The position numbers were made by a program, and so were the translations under genes. This document shows positions 7,584 through 16,086 of a stretch of DNA of 47,203 nucleotides, one piece after another. Positions within the stretch are counted from its first letter, which is position 1, and every line of letters begins with the position of its first letter. Under the pieces are notes generated by a model. That model did not search any database. It was not told the DNA's origin and saw nothing but the letters and a program-made list of their open reading frames with translations. Origin of the DNA: Candidatus Dormiibacterota bacterium (GTDB lineage: Bacteria; Chloroflexota; Dormibacteria; Dormibacterales; Dormibacteraceae); the NCBI GenBank assembly GCA_955652675.1, contig CATPBP010000023.1:1-47203 (forward strand), written 5' to 3'.

Positions 7584-8767
7584 CCCCGATTCGGGCCCTG
7601 CTGGCCCGCCGGCCGCTCACCGTCCTCGGGCTGGCCGGGCTGGCCAGCTTTCTGGTCAGCTTCGACAGCTCCATCCTGGTGCTCGGCCTCCCCGCCATCG
7701 CCCGCGACTTCAACGCCTCCGTTCCCCAGCTGGCCGATTTGGGGTCCGGCCTTCAGCTGGGCGCGCTCCTGGGCCTGCCGCTCGCCATGCTGGCGGACCG
7801 GCTCGGGCGCCGGCGGCTGCTGGCGGCCTCCGTCCTCGGGTTCTCGCTGGCCAACGCGGCCAGCGCCGCCGCCCCTGGCCTGGCCTGGCTGGCGGCGGCG
7901 CGGGTGGCCGCCGTCGGCTTCGAGACCGTTGCCGGCGCCGTGGCCACGGCGCTGGTGGTGGAGGAGGTGCCCGGAGACCGCCGGGGCCTGGCCGTGGCGG
8001 CCATCACCATCGCGGCCGGGGCCGGCACCGGCCTCACGACCGTGCTCTACCCGGTGCTGGCCCCGCACTGGCGCTGGCTCTACCTGCTCGGCTGCGCGGG
8101 CATCCCGCTGGCGCTGGCGCTGGCGCGCTTCCTTCCCGAGAGCCGGGCCTGGTCGGCCGCCAGGCCGACGGGATTGCCGCTCCGCCTACTCCTCCAGCCG
8201 CCCTGGCGTCGGCGGTTCGCGGTGGCGGCCGCCGCCGCCGCGCTGGGAGCCGTCTTCTTCGAACCCGCCGGCCTCCTGAGCGCGCTCTACGCGAGCCGGG
8301 ATCTGCGGCTCAGCCCGACGCTGATCAGCACCAGCTTCATCATCTCCGGGCTCGTGTCGGTGCCCGCTTTTCCGCTCGCGGGCAGGCTGTCGGACCGGTT
8401 TGGCCGCCGGCGGCTGGCGGCTGGGCTCGGCGCCGTCACAGCGGTCCTCGCGGCCGCCGCCTTCTCGGGCAGCCTGCCCGCCTACTGGCTGGGCCTGGTC
8501 CTCTGGAGTTTCTTCGCCAGCGCCAGCGTGCCGGTGGTGGGCGCCTGGTACGGCGAGCTCTTTCCCACCAGGGCACGCGCCACCTCGGAATCGGCGGCCA
8601 CCGTGATGGCGGCCCTGGGCGGCGTCGCCGGGCTGCAACTGGTGGCGGCGGCGCAGCCGCACCTGGGACTGGGTCGGAGCATCGCCGCGGTGGGGGCGGC
8701 TGGCCTGCTCGCCGCCGGCCTGCTGCTGCTCTTACCGGAGACGAAGGGCGAGCCGCTCCCCGACTGA
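7580..8767 (+). CDS. MFS transporter, sugar/drug permease type
   Basis: About 395 residues with 12 predicted membrane segments. Seen: first segment LTVLGLAGLASFLVSFDSS, the loop 2-3 signature ADRLGRRRLLAAS, a matching loop in the second half (GRLSDRFGRRRLAAG) and the C-terminal LLLPETKGEPLPD tail found in sugar-porter and aromatic-acid MFS members. There is no ATG, GTG or TTG ahead of the first membrane segment; the only plausible start is CTG at 7580, which overlaps the CPBP stop as CTGA in the manner of ATGA/GTGA coupling. Transcription is most likely with the CPBP gene. Substrate unknown. The fold is certain; the start is inferred. Confidence 0.87.
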   Translation: MTPIRALLARRPLTVLGLAGLASFLVSFDSSILVLGLPAIARDFNASVPQLADLGSGLQLGALLGLPLAMLADRLGRRRLLAASVLGFSLANAASAAAPGLAWLAAARVAAVGFETVAGAVATALVVEEVPGDRRGLAVAAITIAAGAGTGLTTVLYPVLAPHWRWLYLLGCAGIPLALALARFLPESRAWSAARPTGLPLRLLLQPPWRRRFAVAAAAAALGAVFFEPAGLLSALYASRDLRLSPTLISTSFIISGLVSVPAFPLAGRLSDRFGRRRLAAGLGAVTAVLAAAAFSGSLPAYWLGLVLWSFFASASVPVVGAWYGELFPTRARATSESAATVMAALGGVAGLQLVAAAQPHLGLGRSIAAVGAAGLLAAGLLLLLPETKGEPLPD

Positions 8768-8839
8768 AACCGCCTGCACCTGTCTGCTTCCGCTGTCCGC
8801 CGTGCAACCCCGCCAGGAGTTAGTTCTGAGGTTGAGGGG

Positions 8840-8911
8840 TATACTCTCGGATAGCTGAAGCGGGTGTTGGCGGGGCACGCACCTATTTCTTACTTGCGTT
8901 CCTTGTAGAAT
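8840..8911 (+). promoter_or_regulatory. Possible promoter region before the SF1 helicase
   Basis: The gap 8768-9028 is AT-richer than its surroundings and holds two -10-like hexamers, TATACT at 8840-8845 and TAGAAT at 8906-8911, neither with a convincing -35. Either would give a leader of roughly 110-180 bases before ATG 9029. No small gene or stable hairpin was found here. Confidence 0.3.
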
Positions 8912-9028
8912 TCACCTAGCGTTTTGACACCGCACGAGCGGTGCTCCGCCCCCGCCAGGGCCACTGAAGCTGTTTGCTTTGATCCCCATCTCACTACTCG
9001 CCACGGCGGTGGCTGGTCTCCCAGCCAC

Positions 9029-12000
9029 ATGAGCGCGCCCAACCCCGGCGACATCCTCCCTCTCTGGCAGCCCGAGATACCGGGCGAGGAGATCCAGACG
9101 GGCCGGCTGGGAATCCGCGTGCGACCCAACAGCCCAGCCGCGGCCAAGCTCGCCTTCATCCCGAACGGCCTGGAGTGGCTGCGCGAGGTGCTGGAAGAGC
9201 GGCGCGAGATCGACGGCACCTACTCCGTCAGCCGTCCGGAAAAGCCGCTCGAGTTCATGGGCCAGGTCGACCAGACCCTCCTCACCGGCCGGCTGGGGCG
9301 CACCCCGCGGGGGCTCGCGCTCGAGATCACGGACATGGCGCAGCTGGAGAACGAGTACGTGATGGACCGCTCGCGGCTCCGCCTCTGCTACAAGGAGCTG
9401 GCGCTTGTCGAGGAGTGGGACGGGGAGCTGGAAGGGCTCACCGCGCTCCAGCTGCGAGAGGGGGCCAAGGAGCTGCCCATCCTCGACTCGACCATGCGCT
9501 TCATAGAGCACCTCCGGGACTATCGGGAAAAGCTCGCCGAGGCGACGGTCAGGCGCTACGAGGCCACCGAGCAGTGGATCGAGTGCCCGCGCTGCGAGAA
9601 CATCTCGCCCACCTCCAGCGGCATCCACTGCCCGGAGTGCGGCGAGGATATGCGCGGCGGGGAGTACGTGCGCGCCGCCCTGCAGCTGGTGGACGGCGCC
9701 GACGCCCGCATCTACCGGGGCATCGATTCCCTGACGGTCCGCTCCGCGGGCTCTCCTGAATACCGCGGGATGACTCTGGAGCGGGCCCACGGCAGCACGC
9801 TCTGGGTCTCCTTCCGCCGCTACGACCCGCTGCCCGACGAGGGCGTCGTGCTGCCGACGGCCAGCGTCGAGATGTTCGAGGCCCAGCGCTCGGTGATCCG
9901 CCAGCTGCAGATCGGCTCACCGCGGACAGGAGCCCTGGCCGCCATGCTGGCCGACCCGGGCTGGCTGGGCTCCCCGCCCCGGCTGCCGCTGGAGGGCAAG
10001 AAGGCCCACCACCTGCCCGACCCGAACGAGGAGCAGGCAGAGGCCGTCGCCCGGGTCATGGGAATGCGGCCAGGCCAGCTGTACATGATCCAGGGACCAC
10101 CCGGCACCGGCAAGACCACCGCCATCGTGGAGTCGATCCGGCGGATCCTGGCCCGCCAGCACGATGCCTCGATCCTGCTCTCCTCGCACTCGAACGACGC
10201 GGTCGACACCGGCCAGGAGCGCCTGCTCGGCTTCTCGCACGTCCGTCAGGCACGGGTGGCGGAACCTGCCAAGGTGCCGCGCCGGCTCCGCCACACGCTG
10301 GTCGAGGGGGACGACCTGGAGGAGTTCAACCTCGTCGCGGGAACGGTCAACCGGCTCGCCATCGACTCCCGCCTGCGCTTCCGGATCTTCGACTGGCTGA
10401 TCCTGGACGAGGCCAACAAGGTGCGCGCAAACGAGGCGCTGGCTCTGATGCCACTGGCCAAGCGCTGGGTGATGATCGGCGACATGAACCAGCTGCCGCC
10501 GGTCATGGAGGACGCGGCGCTCGGATTCGAGATCCGGAGCCCGCTGGACGAGGAGGTGCGCGACGGCAGCTTCTACGGCTGGATCTGGGACCAGGTCCCG
10601 CCGACCTCCCGCATCATGCTGCCCCGCCAGTACCGGATGCGGGAGCCGATCGGTCGCGTGGTTTCCGACCTCTTCTACGAGGGCAAGCTGGTCCACGAGT
10701 CGCCGCACCAGCGGATGCCGCTGCCCTGGCCTTTCGACAGGGAGCTGGTCTGGGTCGATACCGGCGCCCAGGAGGAGTACCGGGACGCGCAGCGCTCGGT
10801 CGCCAACGAGTTCGAGGTGGCGCTCTCCAAGGACATCACCACGATCATTCGAAAGCGAGTCCGCAAGGCAAAGCTGGCTGTGATCGCGATGTACAGCTCG
10901 CAGGTCAACCGGCTGGTCTCGGCCCTCAAGGGCATCGTGCCGCCCGACGACATCGAGTCGGTGGACGCCTTCGAGGGACGCGAGTCGGACGCTGTGATCC
11001 TCTCCTTGGTCCGCTCCAACGACCGGGCTGCGATCGGGTTCCTGAACGACCCCAACCGCGTAAACGTCGCCATCTCCCGAGCCAAGAAGCTGCTGGTGAT
11101 CGTGGGTGACTCCAAGACCGTGATCGGCGGCGCCCCCGAACTGTTCGGGCCGCTCTTCGAGCACGCCAAGCAGGAGGGCCTGGTCGCCGGCGTGGGGGCC
11201 GTGGTGACGGCCTGCCAGCGGGTGGGCATCCGGTCCCAGGTCCAGAAGCTGTCGCGGCCGAAGCGGGGCGAGCGGAACCGGCGGCGGCGGCGGCGGCGCC
11301 TTCGCGAGCAGGTGACCCCTGGGATGCCGGTGCTGGAGGGCGCCGAGACGGGCATCGTGGACCTGGACGGAATAACGGAGCTGGAAGGCATCCCGGACCT
11401 GGAGGAGCTGGACGAGCTCGAGGACGCGGCCCAGGGCCTGGAGGCGGCGGCCGAGCCGATCGAGGCCGAATGGTTCGCGGAGGCGGAAACGCCCGCGGCT
11501 GAGGGCAACGCAGCTCTGGACGCCGAGATGGCGTCGATCGAAGGGGTCGCTGCCTCCGGCACCGCTGCCGCCGAGGCCGCCGCCGAGCCTGGAGGAAGAC
11601 GGCGTCGCACTTCGCGGAGAAGGCCGCGCCGCAACCCCGCCGCCCGGCCGGCTCCCGAACAGAGCGCCGCGTCCACCGAGCTGACTGCCATCGAGCAGGC
11701 GGCCACCGAGCCGCCCGCCACCGAGCCGGCCGCGGAGGTGGAGCCGCCGCCGGCCGAAGCCGCTGCAGCTCCGCCCCGGAGATCGAGGCGGCGCGCCACG
11801 CCTCGGACGGCGGAGCCCGAGCTGGCCATCGAACCGCCGCCCGTGGAGGCACCAGCCGAACCTCCGGCCGAAGCACCGGGGCAGGCGCCAGTCGAGCCAC
11901 CGCTAGAGGCGCCCGGTGAGACGCCCCCGGAGCCTGCCGGTGACAGTCCCCCAGAGGCGGCCGCGAACCGCAGGACGCAGCCCAGGAAGGGCCGCCAGGG

Positions 12001-12238
12001 TGCCGCTGGCACCATCGCCGAGGCTGCTCCCGCGAGGCGCCGGCGCCGCTCCGCTGATCAGAGCTCGGGAACGGCCGCCGCGGCCGAGGCCAAGGCTGAG
12101 AAGCCCAGGCGTCGGAGCTCCGCCCGCAAGTCGGAGCTAGAGGTGGTCCCGCCGCGGCGCCGGCGGACGAGCAAGCCAGAGCCGGCGGAAGTCGTCCAGG
12201 GTGAGCTGCCCGTGGAGATCTCGCAGGCCGGGGAGTAG
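9029..12238 (+). CDS. SF1 (Upf1/DNA2-type) helicase with zinc ribbon and long disordered basic/acidic tail
   Basis: 1069 residues from ATG 9029 (a TTG at 8924 would add 35 low-quality residues). Domains in order: an N-terminal region of unknown fold; a four-Cys zinc ribbon (IECPRCEN, then HCPECGEDM, about residues 185-210); Walker A IQGPPGTGKTTAIVE (about 355); Walker B LILDEANKVRANEAL (about 460); motif III GDMNQLPPV; LPRQYRMREPIG; motif V VDAFEGRESDAVILS; motif VI VNVAISRAKKLLVIVGD (about 683). This is the AAA_11/AAA_12 organisation of Upf1/SMUBP2/DNA2-like helicases. From about residue 749 the protein becomes low complexity: an Arg-rich block, a Glu/Asp/Leu stretch and then Pro/Glu/Ala repeats interrupted by RRR clusters, some 320 residues, probably disordered. 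It stands alone, with no partner gene. Whether it acts on DNA or RNA is unknown. Confidence 0.88.
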   Translation: MSAPNPGDILPLWQPEIPGEEIQTGRLGIRVRPNSPAAAKLAFIPNGLEWLREVLEERREIDGTYSVSRPEKPLEFMGQVDQTLLTGRLGRTPRGLALEITDMAQLENEYVMDRSRLRLCYKELALVEEWDGELEGLTALQLREGAKELPILDSTMRFIEHLRDYREKLAEATVRRYEATEQWIECPRCENISPTSSGIHCPECGEDMRGGEYVRAALQLVDGADARIYRGIDSLTVRSAGSPEYRGMTLERAHGSTLWVSFRRYDPLPDEGVVLPTASVEMFEAQRSVIRQLQIGSPRTGALAAMLADPGWLGSPPRLPLEGKKAHHLPDPNEEQAEAVARVMGMRPGQLYMIQGPPGTGKTTAIVESIRRILARQHDASILLSSHSNDAVDTGQERLLGFSHVRQARVAEPAKVPRRLRHTLVEGDDLEEFNLVAGTVNRLAIDSRLRFRIFDWLILDEANKVRANEALALMPLAKRWVMIGDMNQLPPVMEDAALGFEIRSPLDEEVRDGSFYGWIWDQVPPTSRIMLPRQYRMREPIGRVVSDLFYEGKLVHESPHQRMPLPWPFDRELVWVDTGAQEEYRDAQRSVANEFEVALSKDITTIIRKRVRKAKLAVIAMYSSQVNRLVSALKGIVPPDDIESVDAFEGRESDAVILSLVRSNDRAAIGFLNDPNRVNVAISRAKKLLVIVGDSKTVIGGAPELFGPLFEHAKQEGLVAGVGAVVTACQRVGIRSQVQKLSRPKRGERNRRRRRRRLREQVTPGMPVLEGAETGIVDLDGITELEGIPDLEELDELEDAAQGLEAAAEPIEAEWFAEAETPAAEGNAALDAEMASIEGVAASGTAAAEAAAEPGGRRRRTSRRRPRRNPAARPAPEQSAASTELTAIEQAATEPPATEPAAEVEPPPAEAAAAPPRRSRRRATPRTAEPELAIEPPPVEAPAEPPAEAPGQAPVEPPLEAPGETPPEPAGDSPPEAAANRRTQPRKGRQGAAGTIAEAAPARRRRRSADQSSGTAAAAEAKAEKPRRRSSARKSELEVVPPRRRRTSKPEPAEVVQGELPVEISQAGE

Positions 12239-12415
12239 CCGGCGGGCCGGACAGCGCCCACCAACCGTAGCCTGGCCACCCCGCTCAAATCGGCATTGCC
12301 TTAGCTCCCCGTGACCGGCTAGCCTTCTCCTCGGCCCCGAGAAAGACGTCGAGCGGGAGCCGGCGAAGCCGCAAGGCCAAGACCGGATCACGCAGGCGGA
12401 TTACTCGGGGTCTTT

Positions 12416-12877
12416 TTAGCTGCGCTGCTTGATCCCTGCCGCGAGCTGCTCCATCGCCTCTCGGAGGCGCCCAGCTCTGGTGTCCTTTCTCTTCGCCTCG
12501 GTGATCCAGGCGATCCACTGGTTGCGGTAGAAGGGAGTCAGGCCATCGAAGAGCGCCATCGCGGCGGGCGACCCCTTCAGGGCCGCCGCGATGTCGCCGG
12601 GCAGCTCTGGCTCCTCCGCTCGCTCCGGCTCCATCTGCACATGGACCACCTTCCCGACGGTGGCGCCGGTCCGATCCTGCAGGTCCTTGTTGAGAGGCAT
12701 GAAGAAGCGGCCGCCACGGGCGCCGAGGGATGCAGAGAAGCTGCTCCCCGCAAGGGTGCCCCGAACGTAGAAGCGGCGGCTTGGTCCCCAAACCTGACGC
12801 GGGTCGAAGGGCAGTGTGATGAAGACCCGACCCCGCTCGCCGGCCTCCACCGTAGCCTGGAACCGCTGCCTGCTCAT
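12416..12877 (-). CDS. YdeI/OmdA-family protein with DUF1905
   Basis: 153 residues. The N-terminal half (MSRQRFQATVEAGERGRVF, then PSRRFYVRGTLAGSSF and LGARGGRFFMPLNKDLQDRT) is the DUF1905 beta-barrel-like domain. The C-terminal half (ELPGDIAAALKGSPAAMALF, LTPFYRNQWIAWITEAK, RLREAMEQLAAG) is the YdeI/OmpD-associated or bacteriocin-protection helical domain. ATG 12877 has GGAGG six bases upstream, which decides the start over upstream codons. Biochemical function of this combination is not established; some homologues affect resistance to peptides. It is convergent with the SF1 helicase. Confidence 0.87.
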   Translation of the reverse strand: MSRQRFQATVEAGERGRVFITLPFDPRQVWGPSRRFYVRGTLAGSSFSASLGARGGRFFMPLNKDLQDRTGATVGKVVHVQMEPERAEEPELPGDIAAALKGSPAAMALFDGLTPFYRNQWIAWITEAKRKDTRAGRLREAMEQLAAGIKQRS

Positions 12878-13045
12878 GCGCCGCCTCCGGATCTCCTGCG
12901 GCCGGCATCCACGCCAGGGGGGAGCTGGCGCTGGAAAGTCCTCCGCATGTTGGCCCGGAAGTATGCCACGGGCCTGGCACTTTCCCAGCCTGCCGAGAGC
13001 GGCTCGCCCCTGGCGGCGTCTTCGCACGCCCGCCGACCGCGGCGG

Positions 13046-13489
13046 TCAGCAGCCTGCTGGCGGAGACCCCGGAGGCCAGAACTTCCGGCTCTCCTCGGCC
13101 GGGCTCATGATCCCGACGCCGTTGCCGTCCGGATCATCCACGATCGCGTAGCGGGCTCCCCAGAAGGCGTCGTACGGCATCTGGTGAGCGCGACAGCCGG
13201 CCTGGGTGAGATCGGCGTAGATCTCGTCGACGGACTCTCGAGAGGCCACCCCAAAGCCCAGGACTGTGCTCCCGCCGGTGCCGCCGTTCCAGCCCGAATC
13301 CCATTGAGGGACGAAATCGCGGGTGTCGAACTCGAGCGAGAGACCGTTCGGCATTCTCGCCGCGGCGTGGGCTCCACCCGGCGCCACCTCGACCGTGAGG
13401 CCAAGCCTGCGGTAGAAGGCGACCGTCGTCTCCATGTCGCCGACGACCATGTTCAGCTGGTTCAGTAGCGGCTGTTGGTCAGGCACCAC
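13046..13489 (-). CDS. VOC-superfamily (glyoxalase/bleomycin-resistance-like) protein
   Basis: 147 residues with the paired beta-alpha-beta-beta-beta modules of the vicinal-oxygen-chelate fold: LNQLNMVVGDMETTVAFYRR opens the first module, GLSLEFDT ends it, and the second ends YAIVDDPDGNGVGIMSP, the usual DPDGN-x-hydrophobic signature. One His of the classical metal site is not evident (N rather than H in the first strand), so it may bind metal differently or not at all. Start is GTG 13489 (GTG 13486 is equally possible). It is divergent from the PPK2 gene. Substrate cannot be predicted. Confidence 0.83.
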   Translation of the reverse strand: MVPDQQPLLNQLNMVVGDMETTVAFYRRLGLTVEVAPGGAHAAARMPNGLSLEFDTRDFVPQWDSGWNGGTGGSTVLGFGVASRESVDEIYADLTQAGCRAHQMPYDAFWGARYAIVDDPDGNGVGIMSPAEESRKFWPPGSPPAGC

Positions 13490-13553
13490 GCTGGCGCATC
13501 AGCGTACGCCGGGTCCCGCCGCTGCGGCGGCGCCAGACGGCGGCCGGTCGGAC

Positions 13554-13559
13554 TACCCT
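13554..13559 (+). promoter_or_regulatory. -10 element (TACCCT) for the PPK2 gene, leaderless spacing
   Basis: TACCCT ends 7 bases before the GTG start at 13567, so transcription would begin at or next to the start codon. No Shine-Dalgarno sequence is present. No clear -35. Confidence 0.4.
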
Positions 13560-13566
13560 TCCAGCG

Positions 13567-14418
13567 GTGGCCAAGACGGCGTCGATGTCCGAGCGGCTGG
13601 CCGTGGGGCCGGACGCGACCGGCTTCCAACTGGCGGCCGTCGACCCCGGCGCCGCCTTCGGCCTCAAGAAGAAGCGGGCCCTGAAGGAGATCGAGGAGAG
13701 CCGTCCAGAGCTCCTCGCCCTTCAGACCCGGCTTTACGCCGAGAACCGCCGCTCGCTCCTGGTCGTGCTGCAGGGCATGGACACCAGCGGGAAGGACGGC
13801 ACCATCAAGCACGTCATAGGCCAATTCAATCCGGTCGATGTGCGCATAACCAGCTTCAAGGAACCGACACCGCAGGAGAAGCGGCATGGTTTCCTGTGGC
13901 GTATCCGCAGGGGGCTCCCCGGTCCCGGCCAGGTCGGGATCTTCAACCGCTCGCACTATGAGGACGTGTTCGTCGCCAGGGTGGACGCCCTGGTCCCTCC
14001 GGCGACCCTTGAGAAGCGCTATGAGGAGATCCGGAAGTTCGAGGCTGAGGTGCAGAAGGCCGGCACCAGGATCCTCAAGTTCTGCCTCCACATCTCCTGG
14101 GAGGAGCAGCGAAAAAGACTGCACGAACGGCTGGAGAACCCGGCGAAAGTCTGGAAGTTCTCCGAGCACGATCTCGAGGTGAGGGCGAAGTGGGACCAGT
14201 ACATGGCCGCCTACAGCGCCGCCATCCAGCGCTGCTCCGATCCGGTGCCCTGGTACGTGATCCCAGCCGACAACAAGTGGTTTCGAGACTGGACCATCAC
14301 TCAGCTGCTGCTCGACGCGCTTCGCAGCATGAACTTGAAGTACCCGCCGCCCAAGGTGGACGTGAAGGCGATGAAGGCGCGCCTCAAGGCCGAGATGCAC
14401 GTCCTCGGACCGAAATAA
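13567..14418 (+). CDS. ppk2: Polyphosphate kinase 2 family protein, probably class III
   Basis: 283 residues. PPK2 enzymes move phosphate between polyphosphate and nucleotides in the cytoplasm. Seen: Walker A-like LQGMDTSGKDGTIKH (about residues 61-75), the Arg-containing lid region with FKEPTPQEKRHGFLWRIRRG, Walker B-like IFNRSHYEDV and the C-terminal FRDWTITQLLLDAL. The GMDTxGKDGT form of the P-loop is typical of the class III (AMP/ADP-phosphorylating) branch, whereas ADP-specific class I usually has EGRDAAGKGG; the class call is from memory. GTG 13567 is chosen because a -10 element lies just ahead. Single-gene unit. Confidence 0.92.
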   Translation: MAKTASMSERLAVGPDATGFQLAAVDPGAAFGLKKKRALKEIEESRPELLALQTRLYAENRRSLLVVLQGMDTSGKDGTIKHVIGQFNPVDVRITSFKEPTPQEKRHGFLWRIRRGLPGPGQVGIFNRSHYEDVFVARVDALVPPATLEKRYEEIRKFEAEVQKAGTRILKFCLHISWEEQRKRLHERLENPAKVWKFSEHDLEVRAKWDQYMAAYSAAIQRCSDPVPWYVIPADNKWFRDWTITQLLLDALRSMNLKYPPPKVDVKAMKARLKAEMHVLGPK

Positions 14419-14495
14419 GCCGCGGGGCGCTGGTTTTTGAGGCCGCCCGGACGGCCCGGACCGTCTTGCCGGCCGGATCGGGGTCGCCCTTCCGG

Positions 14496-14888
14496 CTACT
14501 CGAGCAGCTCCGAGCGGTGCCGCCGGTAGATCTCGTCGTCGCCGGACCGGTCAGCCGCCGACGATAGCTCCGCGATCAGCTCTCGCAGCCGGGGGGTGAG
14601 GACGACCAGGTAGCGAGCGTCGGGCAGCGAGACATACGTGTGCGCCACGCCCGCTGGGACGAACACTGTGGAGCCGGCGTTCACGTCGAGCGTCTGATCG
14701 GCGAAGCGGAACCTGAGGCCTCCCTCGAGAACGTGCCAGGCCTCGTCGTCCTCGTGGTGGACGTGGAGCTGGGGAGGGCCGCTGCCCTTCCACTCATGGA
14801 TCGCAAAAGAGACCCCGTCGGCGGCCATGCGCTGGCTCTGGTCCACGCGCTCCGCCTGGGAGGGGGCGATGATCGGTTGACCGGGCAT
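14496..14888 (-). CDS. Cupin-domain protein
   Basis: 130 residues forming one cupin barrel: motif 1 LHVHHEDDEAWHVLEGGLRF supplies two His and a Glu, and motif 2 NAGSTVFVPAGVAHTYV supplies the final His, so a metal-binding site looks intact. ATG 14888 is fixed by a strong GGAGGT five bases upstream; the frame is open further up but that part is not cupin-like. C-terminal about 30 residues are helical and charged. Neighbours give no pathway hint. Function could be isomerase, dioxygenase or ligand-binding. Confidence 0.87.
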   Translation of the reverse strand: MPGQPIIAPSQAERVDQSQRMAADGVSFAIHEWKGSGPPQLHVHHEDDEAWHVLEGGLRFRFADQTLDVNAGSTVFVPAGVAHTYVSLPDARYLVVLTPRLRELIAELSSAADRSGDDEIYRRHRSELLE

Positions 14889-14947
14889 GAGCACCTCCGA
14901 ACTTGCGAGGGATAAGGCCGCTGCTGGGCGCCGCGCGCCGCGGCGCC

Positions 14948-15448
14948 TCAGCTCACCTGCACGGTAATCGTCCAGCCCTTGGCGAGGGCGGTGCAGGCGG
15001 CGCCCTGAGGGCAATCCTGGGTGGCGCTCGAGGTCAGCTGGGCGGTGCCCGGAGCCACGGCCTGGAAGGAACCGATGGTCACCCCGCGCACGGCCGCGGC
15101 CCTGGTGTCGACCACCGGCAGGAGCACCGTGCCATCACTGCTCGCCAGGCGCGACCAGGGCGAGAAGCCCGCGGGCTCGCGCAGAGCGATGGAGAGGCGG
15201 TCGCCTTTGTGGATCTGGAAGGTGCGTCCGGAGTCCGCCTCGGTGAGGCCCACGGCCGGGTCACCCGCCGGACCTGCCCGGTTGGCGCCGGGGGACGAGG
15301 GGGCCGACGGGGAGGGTTGGGCCGCGGACCCGCCCCCCGGTCGGCCTACCGATCCGCAACCCGCAACAAGGGCCGGAAGGGCCAGGAGGAGGGTGAGCAC
15401 GAGGGCGGTCCGAGTCCCTGAGCCGATCACGCAAGCCAAGCGTTTCAT
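14948..15448 (-). CDS. Secreted lipoprotein with a small beta-rich domain, possibly chagasin/I42-like
   Basis: 166 residues. A signal peptide (MKRLACVIGSG, a hydrophobic stretch TALVLTLLLALPALV) ends in the lipobox LVAGC, followed by a Gly/Ser/Pro-rich linker. The C-terminal about 100 residues (FQIHKGDRLSIALREP, then SFQAVAPGTAQLTSS and WTITVQVS) have the strand pattern and the A-PGTA motif seen in chagasin-type protease inhibitors and other Ig-like domains; this resemblance is tentative. Two Cys in QDCPQGAACTA could form a disulfide. The start at 15448 is chosen because the upstream open frame lacks signal-peptide character. Divergent from the DinB gene. Confidence 0.75.
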   Translation of the reverse strand: MKRLACVIGSGTRTALVLTLLLALPALVAGCGSVGRPGGGSAAQPSPSAPSSPGANRAGPAGDPAVGLTEADSGRTFQIHKGDRLSIALREPAGFSPWSRLASSDGTVLLPVVDTRAAAVRGVTIGSFQAVAPGTAQLTSSATQDCPQGAACTALAKGWTITVQVS

Positions 15449-15487
15449 AGCGTGACAAAACGACGGCACACGGCCGCCGGTAACGGC

Positions 15488-15493
15488 TATCTT
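15488..15493 (+). promoter_or_regulatory. -10 element (TATCTT) for the DinB-family gene
   Basis: TATCTT ends 8 bases before ATG 15502, which has no ribosome binding site. This predicts a leaderless mRNA. Confidence 0.42.
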
Positions 15494-15501
15494 GCCCAGA
15501 C

Positions 15502-16008
15502 ATGGGACCCCTGACACCGGAGGAGGTGGCGGGGCTGCTCCGATCCTCCGCCACCGCCATCGAAACGGAGCTGGAGGCGATGCCCAGGGAGCTGGCGGGT
15601 TGGCGGCCGGCCGAGGGCGAGTGGTGCGCGCTGGAGGTGGTCGGCCACCTGATCGAAGCTGAACGGCGGGGCTTCGCCGGCCGGGTACGGCTGCTCCTGG
15701 AGGCCGACGAGCCGCGCCTCGAGACCTGGGACCCCCCGGGCGTGACGGCAGCCAGGCTCGACTGCGAGAAGGAGCCGGCCCAGCTACTGGACGAGTTCAT
15801 GGAGCTCCGGCAATCGAGCCTCGAACTGGTTTCCGGGCTGGGGCCGGAGGATCTCACCCGCGCCGGCGAGCACGTCGAAGTTGGCCGGCTGGCGGTGGGC
15901 GACGTCCTCCACGAGTGGGTCTACCACGACCGCAACCACCTCCGGCAGCTCCTCGCCAACGTGCAGGCACGCGTCTGGCCTGTGATGGGGAACGCGCGGC
16001 GGTTCTAA
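15502..16008 (+). CDS. DinB-family (DinB_2) four-helix protein
   Basis: 168 residues, four-helix bundle of the DinB/YfiT type. The three metal-ligand His are visible: VVGHLIEAE near residue 48 and YHDRNHLRQLL (H-x3-H) near residue 140. WRPAEGEWCALEVVGHL is the usual lead-in to the first ligand. Some relatives are mycothiol- or bacillithiol-dependent S-transferases; others are uncharacterised, so only the fold is assigned. ATG 15502 lies 8 bases after a -10 element. Divergent from the lipoprotein gene across 53 bases. Confidence 0.87.
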   Translation: MGPLTPEEVAGLLRSSATAIETELEAMPRELAGWRPAEGEWCALEVVGHLIEAERRGFAGRVRLLLEADEPRLETWDPPGVTAARLDCEKEPAQLLDEFMELRQSSLELVSGLGPEDLTRAGEHVEVGRLAVGDVLHEWVYHDRNHLRQLLANVQARVWPVMGNARRF

Positions 16009-16086
16009 GAGCACGGGGGAGGCAGGCCTCCCCCGTGGGACCCCCTCCGGTGGCGAAGTGACGTTGGCGGCGATTGGTAGAGGGAC

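Noticed and set aside
10675-12015. Long minus-strand frame rich in Ser/Gly/Ala opposite the SF1 helicase tail
   Set aside because: It mirrors the low-complexity codons of the helicase tail and has no domain or ribosome binding site.
12379-12417. AAGACC/GGTCTT pair followed by five T after the SF1 helicase gene
   Set aside because: Stem of 6 bp with a 24-base loop is too weak to call a terminator by eye.
14449-14468. GACGG-CCCGGA-CCGTC hairpin after PPK2
   Set aside because: Five base pairs only and no T-run; chance level in GC-rich DNA.
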